This document shows positions 34,322 through 44,096 of a DNA stretch of 64,000 bases, piece by piece. The stretch spans positions 1 through 64,000 of the forward strand of contig CALWPY010000004.1 of the NCBI GenBank assembly GCA_944383545.1. Reading direction: 5' to 3'. Within the stretch, counting starts at the first letter, position 1. Each line of letters opens with the position of its first letter. The DNA comes from an uncultured Lachnospiraceae bacterium (GTDB lineage: Bacteria; Bacillota; Clostridia; Lachnospirales; Lachnospiraceae). The notes under the pieces are model-generated. The model was not told the DNA's origin, searched no databases, and was given only the letters and a program-made list of their open reading frames with translations. Both the position numbers and the translations under genes were made by a program.

Positions 34322-35188
34322 CTATTCTGCCTTGCCTACAGAACCGAAAAGTTCCATCTTTTCCTTAACTGTAGCCTTGATAGCTTCTGCTCCCGGTGCA
34401 AGCAATTTACGTGGGTCAAAGCCCTTGCCCTGAAGGTCTTTTCCTTCCTCAATATACTTTCTGGTAGCTTCCTGGAATGAAAGCTGACACTCTGTGTTTA
34501 CATTAATCTTTGATACACCAAGTGAAATAGCCTTCTTAATCATATCAGCAGGAATACCTGTACCACCATGAAGAACTAATGGCATAACACCTGTCTTTTC
34601 CTGAATTGCAGCGAGTGTTTCAAAACTTAAGCCTGCCCAGTTTTCAGGATATTTTCCGTGTATATTACCTATACCTGCTGCAAGCATGTCCACACCTAAA
34701 TCAGCAACTGCCTTACACTCATCAGGGTCTGCACACTCACCCATACCTACAACTCCGTCTTCTTCTCCTCCAATGGAGCCAACCTCTGCCTCTATTGAAA
34801 GTCCGAGATTATGAGCAACATGTACAAGTTCTCTTGTTTTCTCAATATTTTCTTCAATAGGATAATGTGAGCCATCAAACATTATAGATGTAAATCCTGC
34901 TTTAATACATTTATAGCATCCTTCATATGAGCCATGGTCAAGGTGAAGAGCAACAGGAACAGTGATACCAAGTTCCTCATCCATTGCTTTAACCATTGCA
35001 GCAACAGTCTTAAATCCTGTCATATATTTTCCTGCTCCCTCAGAAACACCTAAGATTACAGGGGACTTAAGCTCCTCAGCAGTAAGAAGAATAGACTTTG
35101 TCCACTCAAGGTTGTTTATATTAAACTGACCTACTGCATACTTTCCTGCTTTTGCTTTAACTAACATGTCTGTAGCTGAAACTAACAT
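34322..35188 (-). CDS. fba: Fructose-bisphosphate aldolase, class II
   Basis: The 288-aa enzyme splits fructose 1,6-bisphosphate into DHAP and glyceraldehyde 3-phosphate using Zn2+. It shows AVGQFNINNLEW, LHLDHGSYEGCYKCI with the metal histidines, GFTSIMFDGSHYP, the GIGNIHGKYP histidine and LVLHGGTGIP. MLVSATDML is the family start, so I choose 35188; GGAGG is 12 nt upstream, and an in-frame ATG at 35197 is 3 nt from it. It completes the fructose route encoded in the next operon (fructose 1-phosphate to fructose 1,6-bisphosphate to triose phosphates). Confidence 0.95.
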   Translation of the reverse strand: MLVSATDMLVKAKAGKYAVGQFNINNLEWTKSILLTAEELKSPVILGVSEGAGKYMTGFKTVAAMVKAMDEELGITVPVALHLDHGSYEGCYKCIKAGFTSIMFDGSHYPIEENIEKTRELVHVAHNLGLSIEAEVGSIGGEEDGVVGMGECADPDECKAVADLGVDMLAAGIGNIHGKYPENWAGLSFETLAAIQEKTGVMPLVLHGGTGIPADMIKKAISLGVSKINVNTECQLSFQEATRKYIEEGKDLQGKGFDPRKLLAPGAEAIKATVKEKMELFGSVGKAE

Positions 35189-35311
35189 AATTATCATTAA
35201 CCTCCGTAATTATAATTTTATACATATAATTTATGTAATATTCTGTATGTACAAAGCTATTATATAACAATAGCCGTAAAAAATAAAGAAAAACTTAGCA
35301 AATCGGTAGAT

Positions 35312-36061
35312 TTAAACTACTCTTATCTCAGCAGTTCTGTAAAATGCCTCATCAGGTTTCATATCAGTAATTATCTCTACTCCGTCAAACATCGAAAATG
35401 TAACAGCGCTTATCTGCCCAAACTTCATATTATCGCAAAGCACAAACCTCTTTTGCGGTTGTGTATTATTTATTGCAGTACGCTTTACAAGAGCCTCACT
35501 TATATCAGGAGTAGTAAGCCCTGCCCTTATACTTACACCGTTAACTCCAAAAAAGCCCTTTGAAAAATGATATTTTTGTATATTAATCACTGCCTCAGTA
35601 CCTGCCACTGCCTCGGTAGAGCCTTTAAGCTCACCGCCTATCAGAATCACCTTAAATCCAAGTAATGCAAGTCTTTTAGCATGAGCAACTGCATTTGTCA
35701 CATATGTGGCATTTTTTTCAGATATAAAATCTATCATACAGTCCGTGGTAGTACCTGCATCAATGAACACAAAATCTTCCGGCTCAATCAGGGACGCTGC
35801 ACATTGTGCAATTTTTATCTTTGCATCCCTGTTGATTGTTTCCTTCTGAACAACAGAAAGCTCCTTGGTTGACAGAGGAGTATCTAATGCTATAGCTCCT
35901 CCAAAGACCTTCTGCAGCTTTCCCTGTTTATGGAGCGATAATATATCCCTTCTTATTGTAGACTCAGAAGCATTAAATATTTCCTTTAACTCCTGTACCG
36001 TCATGCTTTGTTTTTCATTTACCAGTTTTAAAATATCTTCCTGACGTTTTTCTGTTAGCAT
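35312..36061 (-). CDS. fruR: DeoR/GlpR-family regulator, probable FruR
   Basis: The 249-aa protein has an N-terminal DeoR helix-turn-helix (KQSMTVQELKEIFNASESTI then RRDILSLHKQGKL) and the sugar-phosphate sensor domain with DAGTTTDCMID, LIGGELKGSTEAVAG and FFGVNGV. As the last gene of the fruK-fruA-ptsH-ptsI run it most likely senses fructose 1-phosphate or a related ester and represses the operon. Its ATG overlaps the ptsI stop (ATGCTAA), so it is translated with EI. Unlike most fru operons, the regulator is last, not first. Confidence 0.88.
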   Translation of the reverse strand: MLTEKRQEDILKLVNEKQSMTVQELKEIFNASESTIRRDILSLHKQGKLQKVFGGAIALDTPLSTKELSVVQKETINRDAKIKIAQCAASLIEPEDFVFIDAGTTTDCMIDFISEKNATYVTNAVAHAKRLALLGFKVILIGGELKGSTEAVAGTEAVINIQKYHFSKGFFGVNGVSIRAGLTTPDISEALVKRTAINNTQPQKRFVLCDNMKFGQISAVTFSMFDGVEIITDMKPDEAFYRTAEIRVV

Positions 36062-37704
36062 TCTAAACCTTTCCTATATTTCTCAACATCTGTTTCAAGT
36101 ATTATTTTTCTGAGCGGCAGAATTCTTCCCGGAGATACTGATAATTCATCCACTCCCATAGCAAGAAATTCCTTTGTAAGAGTAGTATCTGCCCCGAGCT
36201 CTCCGCATATACCTACCCACTTTCCTTCCTTGTGGGCATTGTCAACTACCATTTTTATCATCCTGAGAATTGCAGGGTGGTGTGAATCGTAAAAATCATC
36301 AAGTGATGGATTCTGGCGGTCTATCGCAAGTGTATACTGTGTCAGGTCATTAGTTCCGATACTGAAAAAGTCAACCTCCTTAGCAAGCTCGTCACTCATT
36401 ATAACAGCCGCAGGAGTTTCAATCATAATACCCTGCTCTACTTCTCCGTATTCCAGATTCTGCTCATCCAGCTCTTTCTTAACCTCTTCAACTATTTCTT
36501 TTATTTTTCTTACTTCATCAACTGAAATAATCATAGGGTACATAATTGCAATTTTTCCGTATGCACTCGCCCTGAATAACGCCCTTAACTGAGTTTTAAA
36601 AATTTCCGGACGTGTAAGGCATATTCTTATGGCTCTGAGTCCCATTGCAGGATTTTCCTCATGTCCCAGATTAAAATAATCCGCCTGCTTATCCGCACCA
36701 ATGTCCAAAGTCCTTATAATAACTCTTTTTCCTGCCATCATCTCTGCTGCAGTCTTATATATATTAAACTGGTCATTTTCACTTGGATAATCCTCAGATT
36801 CCAGATATATAAACTCACTTCTGAAAAGTCCTATTCCACCTGCATCGTTCTGGCGTACAAGCGCAATATCCTTTATGTTTCCGATATTTGCATAAAGCAT
36901 TATCTTCTGTCCGTCCAGAGTTATGTTTTCTCTTCCTTTAAGTGTCTGCAGGAGCTTTTTCTTTTCTATTTCCTCATCCAGCTTTTTCTGCATTTCAGAA
37001 AGAGTTTCTTCATCAGGATTTATATAAAATTTACCGTTAAATCCGTCTACTACTGCCATAGCACCGTCAATTTCATCATTAAGCATCATATCAGTTCCTA
37101 TAAGTGCAGGTATGTTCATTGTTTTTGCAAGTATTGCGGTATGTGAATTTGTAGAGCCGTGTACGGTGACAAATGCAAGAATTTTATCCTTGTCAAGCTG
37201 TACGGTTTCCGACGGTGCCAAATCATCTGCGACAATTATTACAGGCTCATCGGTATTTACCTTTTCCTTATTCTTTCCCGCCAGCACGGAAATCAATCTT
37301 TCAGATATATCTTTTACATCAGCAGAACGCTCTCTCATATAGTCATCATCCATAGCCGCAAACATGGACGCAAAATTGTCTCCTGTTATGGCAACAGCAT
37401 ACTCGGCATTAACCTGCTGTGTCTCTATTATATTTTTAACGGAATCCTGATAATCGTCATCTTCAAGCATCATCTGATGAATTTCAAAGATAGCGGCATT
37501 TGCCTCGCCTACTTCCTTTACAGCCTTGTCATAGAGCCCCTGAAGCTGTTCGATGGCAGTCTGTTTTGCCTCCTCATATCTCTTAATTTCTGCAGAAGCA
37601 TCGGTAATTTTAGTTCTTTTTACCTGTTGTTCTCCTTTTTTATATATGCTTATGCGTCCTATGGCAATTCCGCCAAAAACGCTTTTCCCCTGATATACAT
37701 TCAT
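36055..37704 (-). CDS. ptsI: PTS enzyme I
   Basis: The 549-aa protein passes phosphate from PEP to HPr. The active histidine is in GSTNSHTAILAKTMNIPALI. The PEP-binding barrel shows GGIGLFRSEFIYLE, RTLDIGADKQADYF, GVMIETPAAVIM-like GIMIETPAAVIM, FSIGTNDLTQYTLAIDR and CGELGADTTLT. It lies 77 bp after ptsH with a terminator hairpin between, so EI should be made at a lower level than HPr. AAAGGAG precedes the ATG. Confidence 0.95.
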   Translation of the reverse strand: MNVYQGKSVFGGIAIGRISIYKKGEQQVKRTKITDASAEIKRYEEAKQTAIEQLQGLYDKAVKEVGEANAAIFEIHQMMLEDDDYQDSVKNIIETQQVNAEYAVAITGDNFASMFAAMDDDYMRERSADVKDISERLISVLAGKNKEKVNTDEPVIIVADDLAPSETVQLDKDKILAFVTVHGSTNSHTAILAKTMNIPALIGTDMMLNDEIDGAMAVVDGFNGKFYINPDEETLSEMQKKLDEEIEKKKLLQTLKGRENITLDGQKIMLYANIGNIKDIALVRQNDAGGIGLFRSEFIYLESEDYPSENDQFNIYKTAAEMMAGKRVIIRTLDIGADKQADYFNLGHEENPAMGLRAIRICLTRPEIFKTQLRALFRASAYGKIAIMYPMIISVDEVRKIKEIVEEVKKELDEQNLEYGEVEQGIMIETPAAVIMSDELAKEVDFFSIGTNDLTQYTLAIDRQNPSLDDFYDSHHPAILRMIKMVVDNAHKEGKWVGICGELGADTTLTKEFLAMGVDELSVSPGRILPLRKIILETDVEKYRKGLEC

Positions 37705-37731
37705 GTATGCTACTCCTTTCCGCTTATGTCA

Positions 37732-37774
37732 AAAAAGGCTGCTGCTTAAAAGGGGTTAAGCAAGCAGCCTTTTT
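37732..37774 (-). terminator. Intra-operon terminator/attenuator between ptsH and ptsI
   Basis: An 18-bp stem with one bulge (37732-37749 with 37756-37774) is followed on the minus strand by six T residues. It lies 7 nt after the ptsH stop and about 28 nt before the ptsI start, so some readthrough must supply ptsI and fruR. Confidence 0.85.
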
Positions 37775-37781
37775 ATAATTA

Positions 37782-38039
37782 TTACAGATTGTTTTTCATA
37801 AATTCAGATACTGCCTCACATGCTGCATCCTCATCTTCACCGTCAAATGTGAATGTTACAACATTTCCCTGCTTTGCAGCAAGCCCCATAACACCAAAGA
37901 TTTTCTTGCAGTCTGCTGACTTTCCGTCCTTTGAAATCTGAATTGAGCAGTTAAATCCCTTTACAACCTTAATAAGCTCTCCCGCCGGTCTTGCATGAAT
38001 ACCCTGTGCATCAGTTATAGTATAGTCAAAAGTTTTCAT
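37782..38039 (-). CDS. ptsH: PTS phosphocarrier protein HPr, lacking Ser46
   Basis: The 85-aa protein has the phosphorylated histidine in AQGIHARPAGE and the usual HPr fold. In Bacillus HPr the regulatory site reads LKSIMGVM with Ser46; here the matching stretch is CKKIFGVM, so Ser46 is Lys. HPr kinase could not phosphorylate it there, and CcpA co-activation through this HPr would be lost; another HPr elsewhere may serve that role. AGGAGG lies 12 nt before the ATG. It is 27 nt after fruA. Confidence 0.93.
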   Translation of the reverse strand: MKTFDYTITDAQGIHARPAGELIKVVKGFNCSIQISKDGKSADCKKIFGVMGLAAKQGNVVTFTFDGEDEDAACEAVSEFMKNNL

Positions 38040-38066
38040 TTATATATAATCCTCCTTAAATATTTT

Positions 38067-39977
38067 TTATTTTACAATCTTTTTCTTGAACGCTCCAAGC
38101 AGGAGTGCCGAAACTATTGTTCCTGCCACAAGAGCTATAAGATAAAACCAAGGATTTCCTACCACAGGGAATACAAATATTCCGCCGTGAGGAGCCATGA
38201 GTGTACAGTTAAATGCCATTGACAACGCTCCGGCTAAACCTGAGCCAATCATACATGCAGGAATTACACGAAGCGGGTCTGCCGCAGCATAAGGTATGGC
38301 GCCTTCTGTAATAAACGCAAGTCCCATGATAAAGTTTGTAGGTCCTGACTGTCTCTCTTCTTTAGTGAACTTATTCTTGAAAAGAATGGTTGCAAGAGCT
38401 ATGGCACAAGGTGGAACCATACCGCCTATCATAACTGCCGCCATTATATCGTAGTTTCCTGCTGCAATCTGAGCCGTACCAAATACATAAGCAGCCTTGT
38501 TGAAAGGACCTCCCATATCTATGGCCATCATTGCCGCAACTATTATTCCGAGAAGTATTTTACTTGTGCCGCTCATTCCGGCAAGTCCGTTATTAAGCGC
38601 CGTATTTATGGCTCCCATAACAGGCTCTACCACAAATTCCATTGCAACACCTATAAGAAGAATTCCAACTAACGGATAAATAAGCACCGGAGCTATTTTT
38701 TCCAAAGCATCAGGAAGCTTCTCGCATATCTTTCTGAGTCCGAGAATAATATATCCTGCCACAAATCCTATTACAAGAGCTCCGAGGAATCCTGAAGTGC
38801 CGTTCTTTGCTATCATTCCTCCTACAAATCCAAGTGCAAGTGCAGGTCTGTCACCTATTGCCATTGCTATAAAACCTGCGAGTACAGGAAGCATAAAGGC
38901 AAATGCCGTATCGCCAATTCCCTTAAAGAAGGCTGCCGCTTCGGTTATGGTACCAAAGTTTGACCTTTCGGCTTCGGAAAGTGTATTTATATCTACCGAT
39001 AGTCCGTCGATAAGAAATGCTATTGCTATAAGAATACCACCGCCTACTACAAATGGAAGCATGTGAGAAACACCATTCATAAGCTGTGTATATATCTTAT
39101 GTCCCACACCTCCGCTGTTCTTTACTTCTGTGGATGAATTTTCTGCATTTTCCGCCTTATACACAGGTACATTTCCGGAGATTGCCTGTTCTATAAGCCG
39201 GTCTGCCTTGTTAATTCCGTCTGATACCTGTGCCTCTATAACCTTTTTACCGTCAAATCTTTCCATAGGAACCTGTGCGTCTGCTGCAATAATTATGCAG
39301 TCCGCTTCTTCAATTTCTTTTGCAGAAAGCATATTCTTTGCACCTGCCGAGCCTCTGGTTTCAATCTTTATCGATACCCCGGCTTTCTCTGCTGCTTTTT
39401 CAAGTCCTTCAGCAGCCATATAAGTATGTGCTATTCCGGTAGGACATGATGTAACAGCAAGAATTTTCATTCCGTTTGATGTATCATCTGATTTTGCAAG
39501 TCTTTCATCAATACCTGCTTTTTCATCATCCGCTTTATCTATTATCTCTACAAACTCATCTACTGTTTTTGCATTTCTTAATGCTTTTGTAAAGTCCTCA
39601 TCCATAAGCATTACAGAAAGCTTGCTGAGAACATCAAGATGAACATTGTCCTTTGTGTCAGGAGCGGCTATAAGAAACATAAGGGTAACCGGCTCTCCGT
39701 CCAAAGAATCAAAATCCACTCCGTCCTTAACTACCATTGCAGCAAGTCCCGGTTTGCTTACAGCTGAACATTTTCCATGTGGAATTGCAATTCCCTCTCC
39801 AATTCCTGTAGTGCTTTCTTCTTCTCTTGCATATACCTGTTTCTTATATGCTTCAATGTCACTTAATTTTCCACTCTCTGCCATGAGCTCAATTATCTGG
39901 TCAAGAGCTTCATTTTTACTTTTAGGTGAGGCATCAAGTGATATACTTTTCTTGTCAAGTAAATCTGTAATTCTCAT
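38067..39977 (-). CDS. fruA: PTS fructose transporter, EIIABC fused
   Basis: The 636-aa protein carries in order IIA (1-145, His in GIAIPHGKCSAVSKPG), IIB (about 157-255, Cys in VTSCPTGIAHTYMAAEGLE) and membrane IIC (about 295-636, with GGPFNKAAYVFG and FITEGAIPYAAADP). It imports fructose and delivers fructose 1-phosphate to FruK. I choose the ATG at 39977 (MRITDLL), 8 nt after AAAGGAG; an ATG 6 nt upstream is too close to that site. A palindromic repeat lies in the gap to fruK. Confidence 0.95.
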   Translation of the reverse strand: MRITDLLDKKSISLDASPKSKNEALDQIIELMAESGKLSDIEAYKKQVYAREEESTTGIGEGIAIPHGKCSAVSKPGLAAMVVKDGVDFDSLDGEPVTLMFLIAAPDTKDNVHLDVLSKLSVMLMDEDFTKALRNAKTVDEFVEIIDKADDEKAGIDERLAKSDDTSNGMKILAVTSCPTGIAHTYMAAEGLEKAAEKAGVSIKIETRGSAGAKNMLSAKEIEEADCIIIAADAQVPMERFDGKKVIEAQVSDGINKADRLIEQAISGNVPVYKAENAENSSTEVKNSGGVGHKIYTQLMNGVSHMLPFVVGGGILIAIAFLIDGLSVDINTLSEAERSNFGTITEAAAFFKGIGDTAFAFMLPVLAGFIAMAIGDRPALALGFVGGMIAKNGTSGFLGALVIGFVAGYIILGLRKICEKLPDALEKIAPVLIYPLVGILLIGVAMEFVVEPVMGAINTALNNGLAGMSGTSKILLGIIVAAMMAIDMGGPFNKAAYVFGTAQIAAGNYDIMAAVMIGGMVPPCAIALATILFKNKFTKEERQSGPTNFIMGLAFITEGAIPYAAADPLRVIPACMIGSGLAGALSMAFNCTLMAPHGGIFVFPVVGNPWFYLIALVAGTIVSALLLGAFKKKIVK

Positions 39978-40000
39978 ATTCATCGCTCCTTTACTTCTCT

Positions 40001-40070
40001 TCACCAATTCACAAAGTGAATTGATGAACTGCTCACGCGCCTCGCGTAGCGATTTATATGCGCGCGTTAC
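40001..40070. repeat. Palindromic intergenic repeat, copy B
   Basis: Between fruK and fruA. Hairpin 1: CAATTCAC (40005-40012) with GTGAATTG (40016-40023). Hairpin 2: ACGCGC (40035-40040) with GCGCGT (40062-40067), enclosing TCGC-GTA-GCGA (40042-40052) and ATTTATAT. The same order, CACCAAT hairpin then a GC-rich stem around TCGC-G(T/G)A-GCGATTT, occurs at 46137-46201 with different stem bases, so the two are related copies. Confidence 0.75.
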
Positions 40071-40072
40071 AT

Positions 40073-40978
40073 TTAAATTATAGTTTTGTACACCCTTTCA
40101 ACTTCTTCTTTTGTTGCAAGGTATTCAGAAAATGCACTCGCACTTCCTGTTGCAAGCCCCATTTTAAAAGCATGCATGTAATCTCCGTTTTCGAGCCATC
40201 CTGCCATAAATCCGGCTACCATAGAATCTCCGGCTCCTACTCCGTTTACAAGTTTTCCTTTCGGTGCAGGACTCTTATAAACATTTCCGTCCTCAGAAAC
40301 AAGCACTGCTCCTTCGCCCGCCATTGAAACCAGCACATTTCTTGCACCCATATTTTTCAGCTTTTCAGCATAAGGTACAACCTCTTCTCTTTCTTTAAGT
40401 TCCACTCCGAAAATCTCACCTATTTCGTGATTATTCGGTTTAATAAGAAAAGGATTATACTCCAAGACGTTTACAAGTAAATCTTTGGTAGCATCAACCA
40501 CAATCTTTATTCCTCTTCCGTTCAGTCTTTTCATGATATCTCTGTAAATGGAATCGGAAATGGATGACGGTATGCTTCCTGCAAGAACTAAAACGTCACC
40601 TTCTTTAAGTCTGTCAAGCCTGGCAATCAGTTCTTCTACCTTGTCTTCCGTAATGTCGGGTCCCATTCCGTTGATTTCCGTACCGTCAATACTTTTCAGC
40701 TTCAGGTTAATTCTCGAACAGCCTGAAGGAATTTGAATGAAGTCTGCATTTACCCCAATTTCTTCAACCTGCCTCTTTATTTCTTCTCCTACAAAGCCCG
40801 CCGAAAATCCCAGTGCGGTATTTTCATATCCTAAGTTTTTTAATACTATGGATACATTAATTCCCTTTCCTCCCGGCAGCATTAATTCAGAAGATGTGCG
40901 ATTGGTCAGCCCCAGCTTAAAATTATCAACCGATACTATATAATCCAAGGAAGGATTAAAAGTAACCGTATAAATCAT
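40073..40978 (-). CDS. fruK: 1-phosphofructokinase
   Basis: The 301-aa PfkB-family kinase phosphorylates fructose 1-phosphate at C6. It shows the N-terminal TVTFNPSLDYIVSVDNFKLG, LPGGKGINVSIVLKNLG and the C-terminal NGVGAGDSMVAGFMAG with the catalytic aspartate, as in FruK/LacC. Context with fructose EIIABC favours FruK over tagatose-6-phosphate kinase. It is the first gene of the operon; GGAGG lies 7 nt before the ATG and a good promoter is 28-56 bp upstream. Confidence 0.94.
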   Translation of the reverse strand: MIYTVTFNPSLDYIVSVDNFKLGLTNRTSSELMLPGGKGINVSIVLKNLGYENTALGFSAGFVGEEIKRQVEEIGVNADFIQIPSGCSRINLKLKSIDGTEINGMGPDITEDKVEELIARLDRLKEGDVLVLAGSIPSSISDSIYRDIMKRLNGRGIKIVVDATKDLLVNVLEYNPFLIKPNNHEIGEIFGVELKEREEVVPYAEKLKNMGARNVLVSMAGEGAVLVSEDGNVYKSPAPKGKLVNGVGAGDSMVAGFMAGWLENGDYMHAFKMGLATGSASAFSEYLATKEEVERVYKTII

Positions 40979-41005
40979 ATCGCTACCTCCTATATTGATA
41001 TATTC

Positions 41006-41037
41006 ATTATATAATCGAAATCAGTCATAATCAATCA
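41006..41037 (-). promoter_or_regulatory. fru operon promoter with overlapping direct repeats
   Basis: TTGATT (41029-41034) and TATAAT (41006-41011) are 17 bp apart on the minus strand. Over and after the -35 lie two tandem decamers, TGATTGATTA and TGACTGATTT, a plausible FruR/DeoR-type operator. The rest of 40979-41244 is AT-rich with the uvrA terminator at its far end. Confidence 0.65.
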
Positions 41038-41190
41038 TATTTATTCATAAATATTTTCTTTTTTCTTTGTGCACTTTGCACCAATTTATTAAAAAGTTAA
41101 AAATTTTTAGGTGTTTTTCACCAAAAAATTTCTCTTGCAAATCTCAAATCGTCACATTCAGTCACTTCATTTCAGACAATATACAAAATA

Positions 41191-41222
41191 AAGCGCAAAC
41201 TGTCATTATACAGTCTGCGCTT
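41191..41222 (-). terminator. Terminator after uvrA
   Basis: AAGCGCA-ACTG-type stem (41191-41202 with 41211-41222, one mismatch) followed by TTTATTTTGT on the minus strand, 22 nt past the uvrA stop. Confidence 0.85.
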
Positions 41223-41244
41223 AAAATATTGATTTTATTTATAT

Positions 41245-44079
41245 TTATTTGTTTTTTAAATATTTTTTCAGATATTTTCCCGTGTAGGACTTCTCACATG
41301 CAGCCACTTCTTCAGGTGTTCCGCTTGTAACCACAGTCCCCCCTCCGGCTCCGCCTTCAGGTCCCATATCTATGATATAATCCGCAACCTTAATCACATC
41401 CAGATTATGTTCTATGACAACCACGGTGTTTCCACCCTCTGTAAGTCTGTGAAGTATATCGATAAGCTTATGCACATCAGCAAAATGCAGTCCTGTTGTA
41501 GGCTCATCTAAAATATAAATAGTTCTTCCCGTACTTCTTCTGCTTAGTTCCGTAGCGAGTTTTATACGCTGAGCTTCACCACCTGAAAGAGTAGTAGACG
41601 GCTGGCCCAGCTTGATATAACCCAGGCCTACGTCACGCAGGGTTTCTATTTTTCTTTTTATGGACTGAACATTTTCAAAAAATTCGCATGCCTCATCTAC
41701 GGTCATGTCCAGCACCTCATATATATTTTTACCCTTATACTTTACTTCAAGAGTTTCCCTGTTATAGCGTTTTCCTCCACACACCTCACAAGGTACATAT
41801 ATGTCAGGCAGAAAATGCATTTCTATCTTTATTATTCCGTCTCCCCTGCATGCCTCACATCTTCCGCCGGATACATTAAATGAAAATCTTCCTTTCTGAT
41901 AACCCATTGCCTTGGCATCCTTTGTACCTGCAAAAAGGTCACGTATCAAATCAAATGTTCCCGTGTAAGTCGCAGGATTGGAACGGGGAGTTCTGCCGAT
42001 AGGCGACTGGTCAATATTTATAACCTTGTCCAGCTTATCACAACCAAGAATGTCGTCATGGTCACCCGCCTTAATCCTTGCCCTGTTAAGCTCTCTTGCA
42101 AGTCTCTTGTATAATATTTCATTTACAAGTGAACTCTTACCGGAGCCGGAAACTCCTGTTACACAGGTAAATACTCCGAGCGGAAGTTTCACGTCTATAT
42201 TTTTTAAATTATTCTGCCTTGCACCTTTTATAGTTAGATAACCTGTAGGAATACGTCTCTTTTCCGGAACGGGGATTTCTATTCTGTGACTTAAATATGC
42301 TCCGGTAACGGAATCTTCACACTTCATTATCTCTTCAGCCGTTCCTTCAGCTACTACATATCCTCCGTTATCGCCCGCTCCCGGACCTATGTCAATTATA
42401 TGGTCTGCCGCAAACATGGTATCCTCATCATGCTCCACGACAAGCAGAGTGTTACCTAAATCACGCAAATTTTTAAGAGTGCTAATTAATTTATCATTAT
42501 CCCTCTGATGAAGTCCGATGCTTGGCTCATCAAGTATATATGCAACTCCCACAAGTCCCGAGCCTATCTGCGTTGCAAGTCTGATTCTCTGCGCTTCACC
42601 TCCTGAAAGAGATGCTGTTGCACGGCTTAAGGTCAGGTAATCCAGACCTACATCTATCAAAAATCCGATACGTGCATTAATTTCTTTCAGAATCTGTTCT
42701 CCAATCATTTTCTGTTTCACAGTAAGCTCAAGCCCATCTATAAATAATTTCAGCTTATCTATGGACATTTCAGTAATTTCAGATATACTTTTATCTCCTA
42801 CCGTTACGGCCAGTGATTCCGGCTTCAGCCTTTTACCATAACATTTTTCACACGGAATTACTGTCATATAGGTTTCATATTCTGCTTTTATGCTCTCTGC
42901 GGATGTCTCTTTATACCTCCTCTGTACATTTTTTATAAGACCTTCAAAAGCAACATTATATACTCCTCCGCCTCTCTGCCCCTGATAATATACCTTTACC
43001 TTTCTACCGTCTGTGCCGTTTATTATAATATCCTGTATCTCAGGTGAAAGTTCACAGAAAGGAGTATCCAGTGAAAATCCATATTCCTCTGAAAGAGCCA
43101 CAAGTAAAGCATGGGTATAGCTCTTTTTATCTCCGCTTGACTGCCAGCCTAATACTGCTATCGCCCCCATATTAAGAGACAGTGTGCGGTCCGGTATCAT
43201 AAGGTCAATATCAAATTCCCTTTTAAATCCCAGACCGGTACACACAGGACACGCGCCAAACGGATTATTAAACGAAAAGCTCCTCGGCTCAATTTCATCT
43301 ATGCTTATACCGCAGTCAGGGCAGGAAAAGCTGTCGGAAAATGTGAGAAGTTCTCCATCCACTACATCTATCTTCAAAATTCCCTCCGAAAGCTTAAGAG
43401 ATGTCTCTATGGAATCCGTCAGTCTTTTTTCTATTCCTTCTTTCATCACGAGCCTGTCAACTATTATGTCTATGTTATGCTTTTTATTTTTATCCAGTTT
43501 AATTTCTTCCGAAAGCTCATACTGGCTCCCGTCAATTATAACTCTGACAAATCCGCTTCTTTTTGCCTGAGCCAGAAGCTTTACGTGCTCTCCCTTCCTT
43601 CCTCTTACCACAGGCGCAAGGACAAGAAATTTAGTTCTTTCAGGAAGCTTCATTATCTCATCCACCATCTGGTCCACAGTCTGTTTTGTTATCTCCTTAC
43701 CGCATTTAGGGCAGTGCGGAATTCCTATCCTTGCATATAAAAGCCTTAAATAGTCATATATTTCAGTAACCGTTCCCACGGTCGAACGTGGATTTCTGTT
43801 TGTGGATTTCTGGTCAATGGAAATTGAAGGAGAAAGGCCTTCGATTTTATCCACATCAGGCTTATCTGCCTGTCCCAGAAACTGTCTTGCATACGAAGAA
43901 AGTGATTCTACATATCTCCTCTGACCTTCCGCATAAATCGTATCAAATGCCAGTGAAGACTTTCCCGAGCCGCTAAGCCCCGTAAGTACAACAAATTTAT
44001 CTCTCGGTATCTTAAGGTCGATATTTTTTAAATTATGCTCTCTGGCACCTTTTACTGTTATATATTTAATATCGCTCAT
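41245..44079 (-). CDS. uvrA: Excinuclease ABC subunit A
   Basis: The 944-aa damage-recognition ATPase of nucleotide excision repair has two ABC modules: Walker [14 protein letters not shown] and [13 protein letters not shown], signatures [12 protein letters not shown] and [12 protein letters not shown], and Walker B segments [10 protein letters not shown] and [10 protein letters not shown]. Zinc fingers are CPKCG, CPDCG...CPVC and CEAC...CEVC. I choose the ATG at 44079 because GGAGG lies 6 nt upstream; the in-frame GTG at 44091 overlaps that site. It is 17 nt after uvrB. Confidence 0.97.
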   Translation of the reverse strand: MSDIKYITVKGAREHNLKNIDLKIPRDKFVVLTGLSGSGKSSLAFDTIYAEGQRRYVESLSSYARQFLGQADKPDVDKIEGLSPSISIDQKSTNRNPRSTVGTVTEIYDYLRLLYARIGIPHCPKCGKEITKQTVDQMVDEIMKLPERTKFLVLAPVVRGRKGEHVKLLAQAKRSGFVRVIIDGSQYELSEEIKLDKNKKHNIDIIVDRLVMKEGIEKRLTDSIETSLKLSEGILKIDVVDGELLTFSDSFSCPDCGISIDEIEPRSFSFNNPFGACPVCTGLGFKREFDIDLMIPDRTLSLNMGAIAVLGWQSSGDKKSYTHALLVALSEEYGFSLDTPFCELSPEIQDIIINGTDGRKVKVYYQGQRGGGVYNVAFEGLIKNVQRRYKETSAESIKAEYETYMTVIPCEKCYGKRLKPESLAVTVGDKSISEITEMSIDKLKLFIDGLELTVKQKMIGEQILKEINARIGFLIDVGLDYLTLSRATASLSGGEAQRIRLATQIGSGLVGVAYILDEPSIGLHQRDNDKLISTLKNLRDLGNTLLVVEHDEDTMFAADHIIDIGPGAGDNGGYVVAEGTAEEIMKCEDSVTGAYLSHRIEIPVPEKRRIPTGYLTIKGARQNNLKNIDVKLPLGVFTCVTGVSGSGKSSLVNEILYKRLARELNRARIKAGDHDDILGCDKLDKVINIDQSPIGRTPRSNPATYTGTFDLIRDLFAGTKDAKAMGYQKGRFSFNVSGGRCEACRGDGIIKIEMHFLPDIYVPCEVCGGKRYNRETLEVKYKGKNIYEVLDMTVDEACEFFENVQSIKRKIETLRDVGLGYIKLGQPSTTLSGGEAQRIKLATELSRRSTGRTIYILDEPTTGLHFADVHKLIDILHRLTEGGNTVVVIEHNLDVIKVADYIIDMGPEGGAGGGTVVTSGTPEEVAACEKSYTGKYLKKYLKNK

Positions 44080-44096
44080 TTTTTCCTCCACAATTA

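Noticed and set aside
36661-37749. Plus-strand open frames opposite ptsI
   Set aside because: ptsI is complete and conserved on the other strand; the antisense products show no known motif and arise from codon bias.
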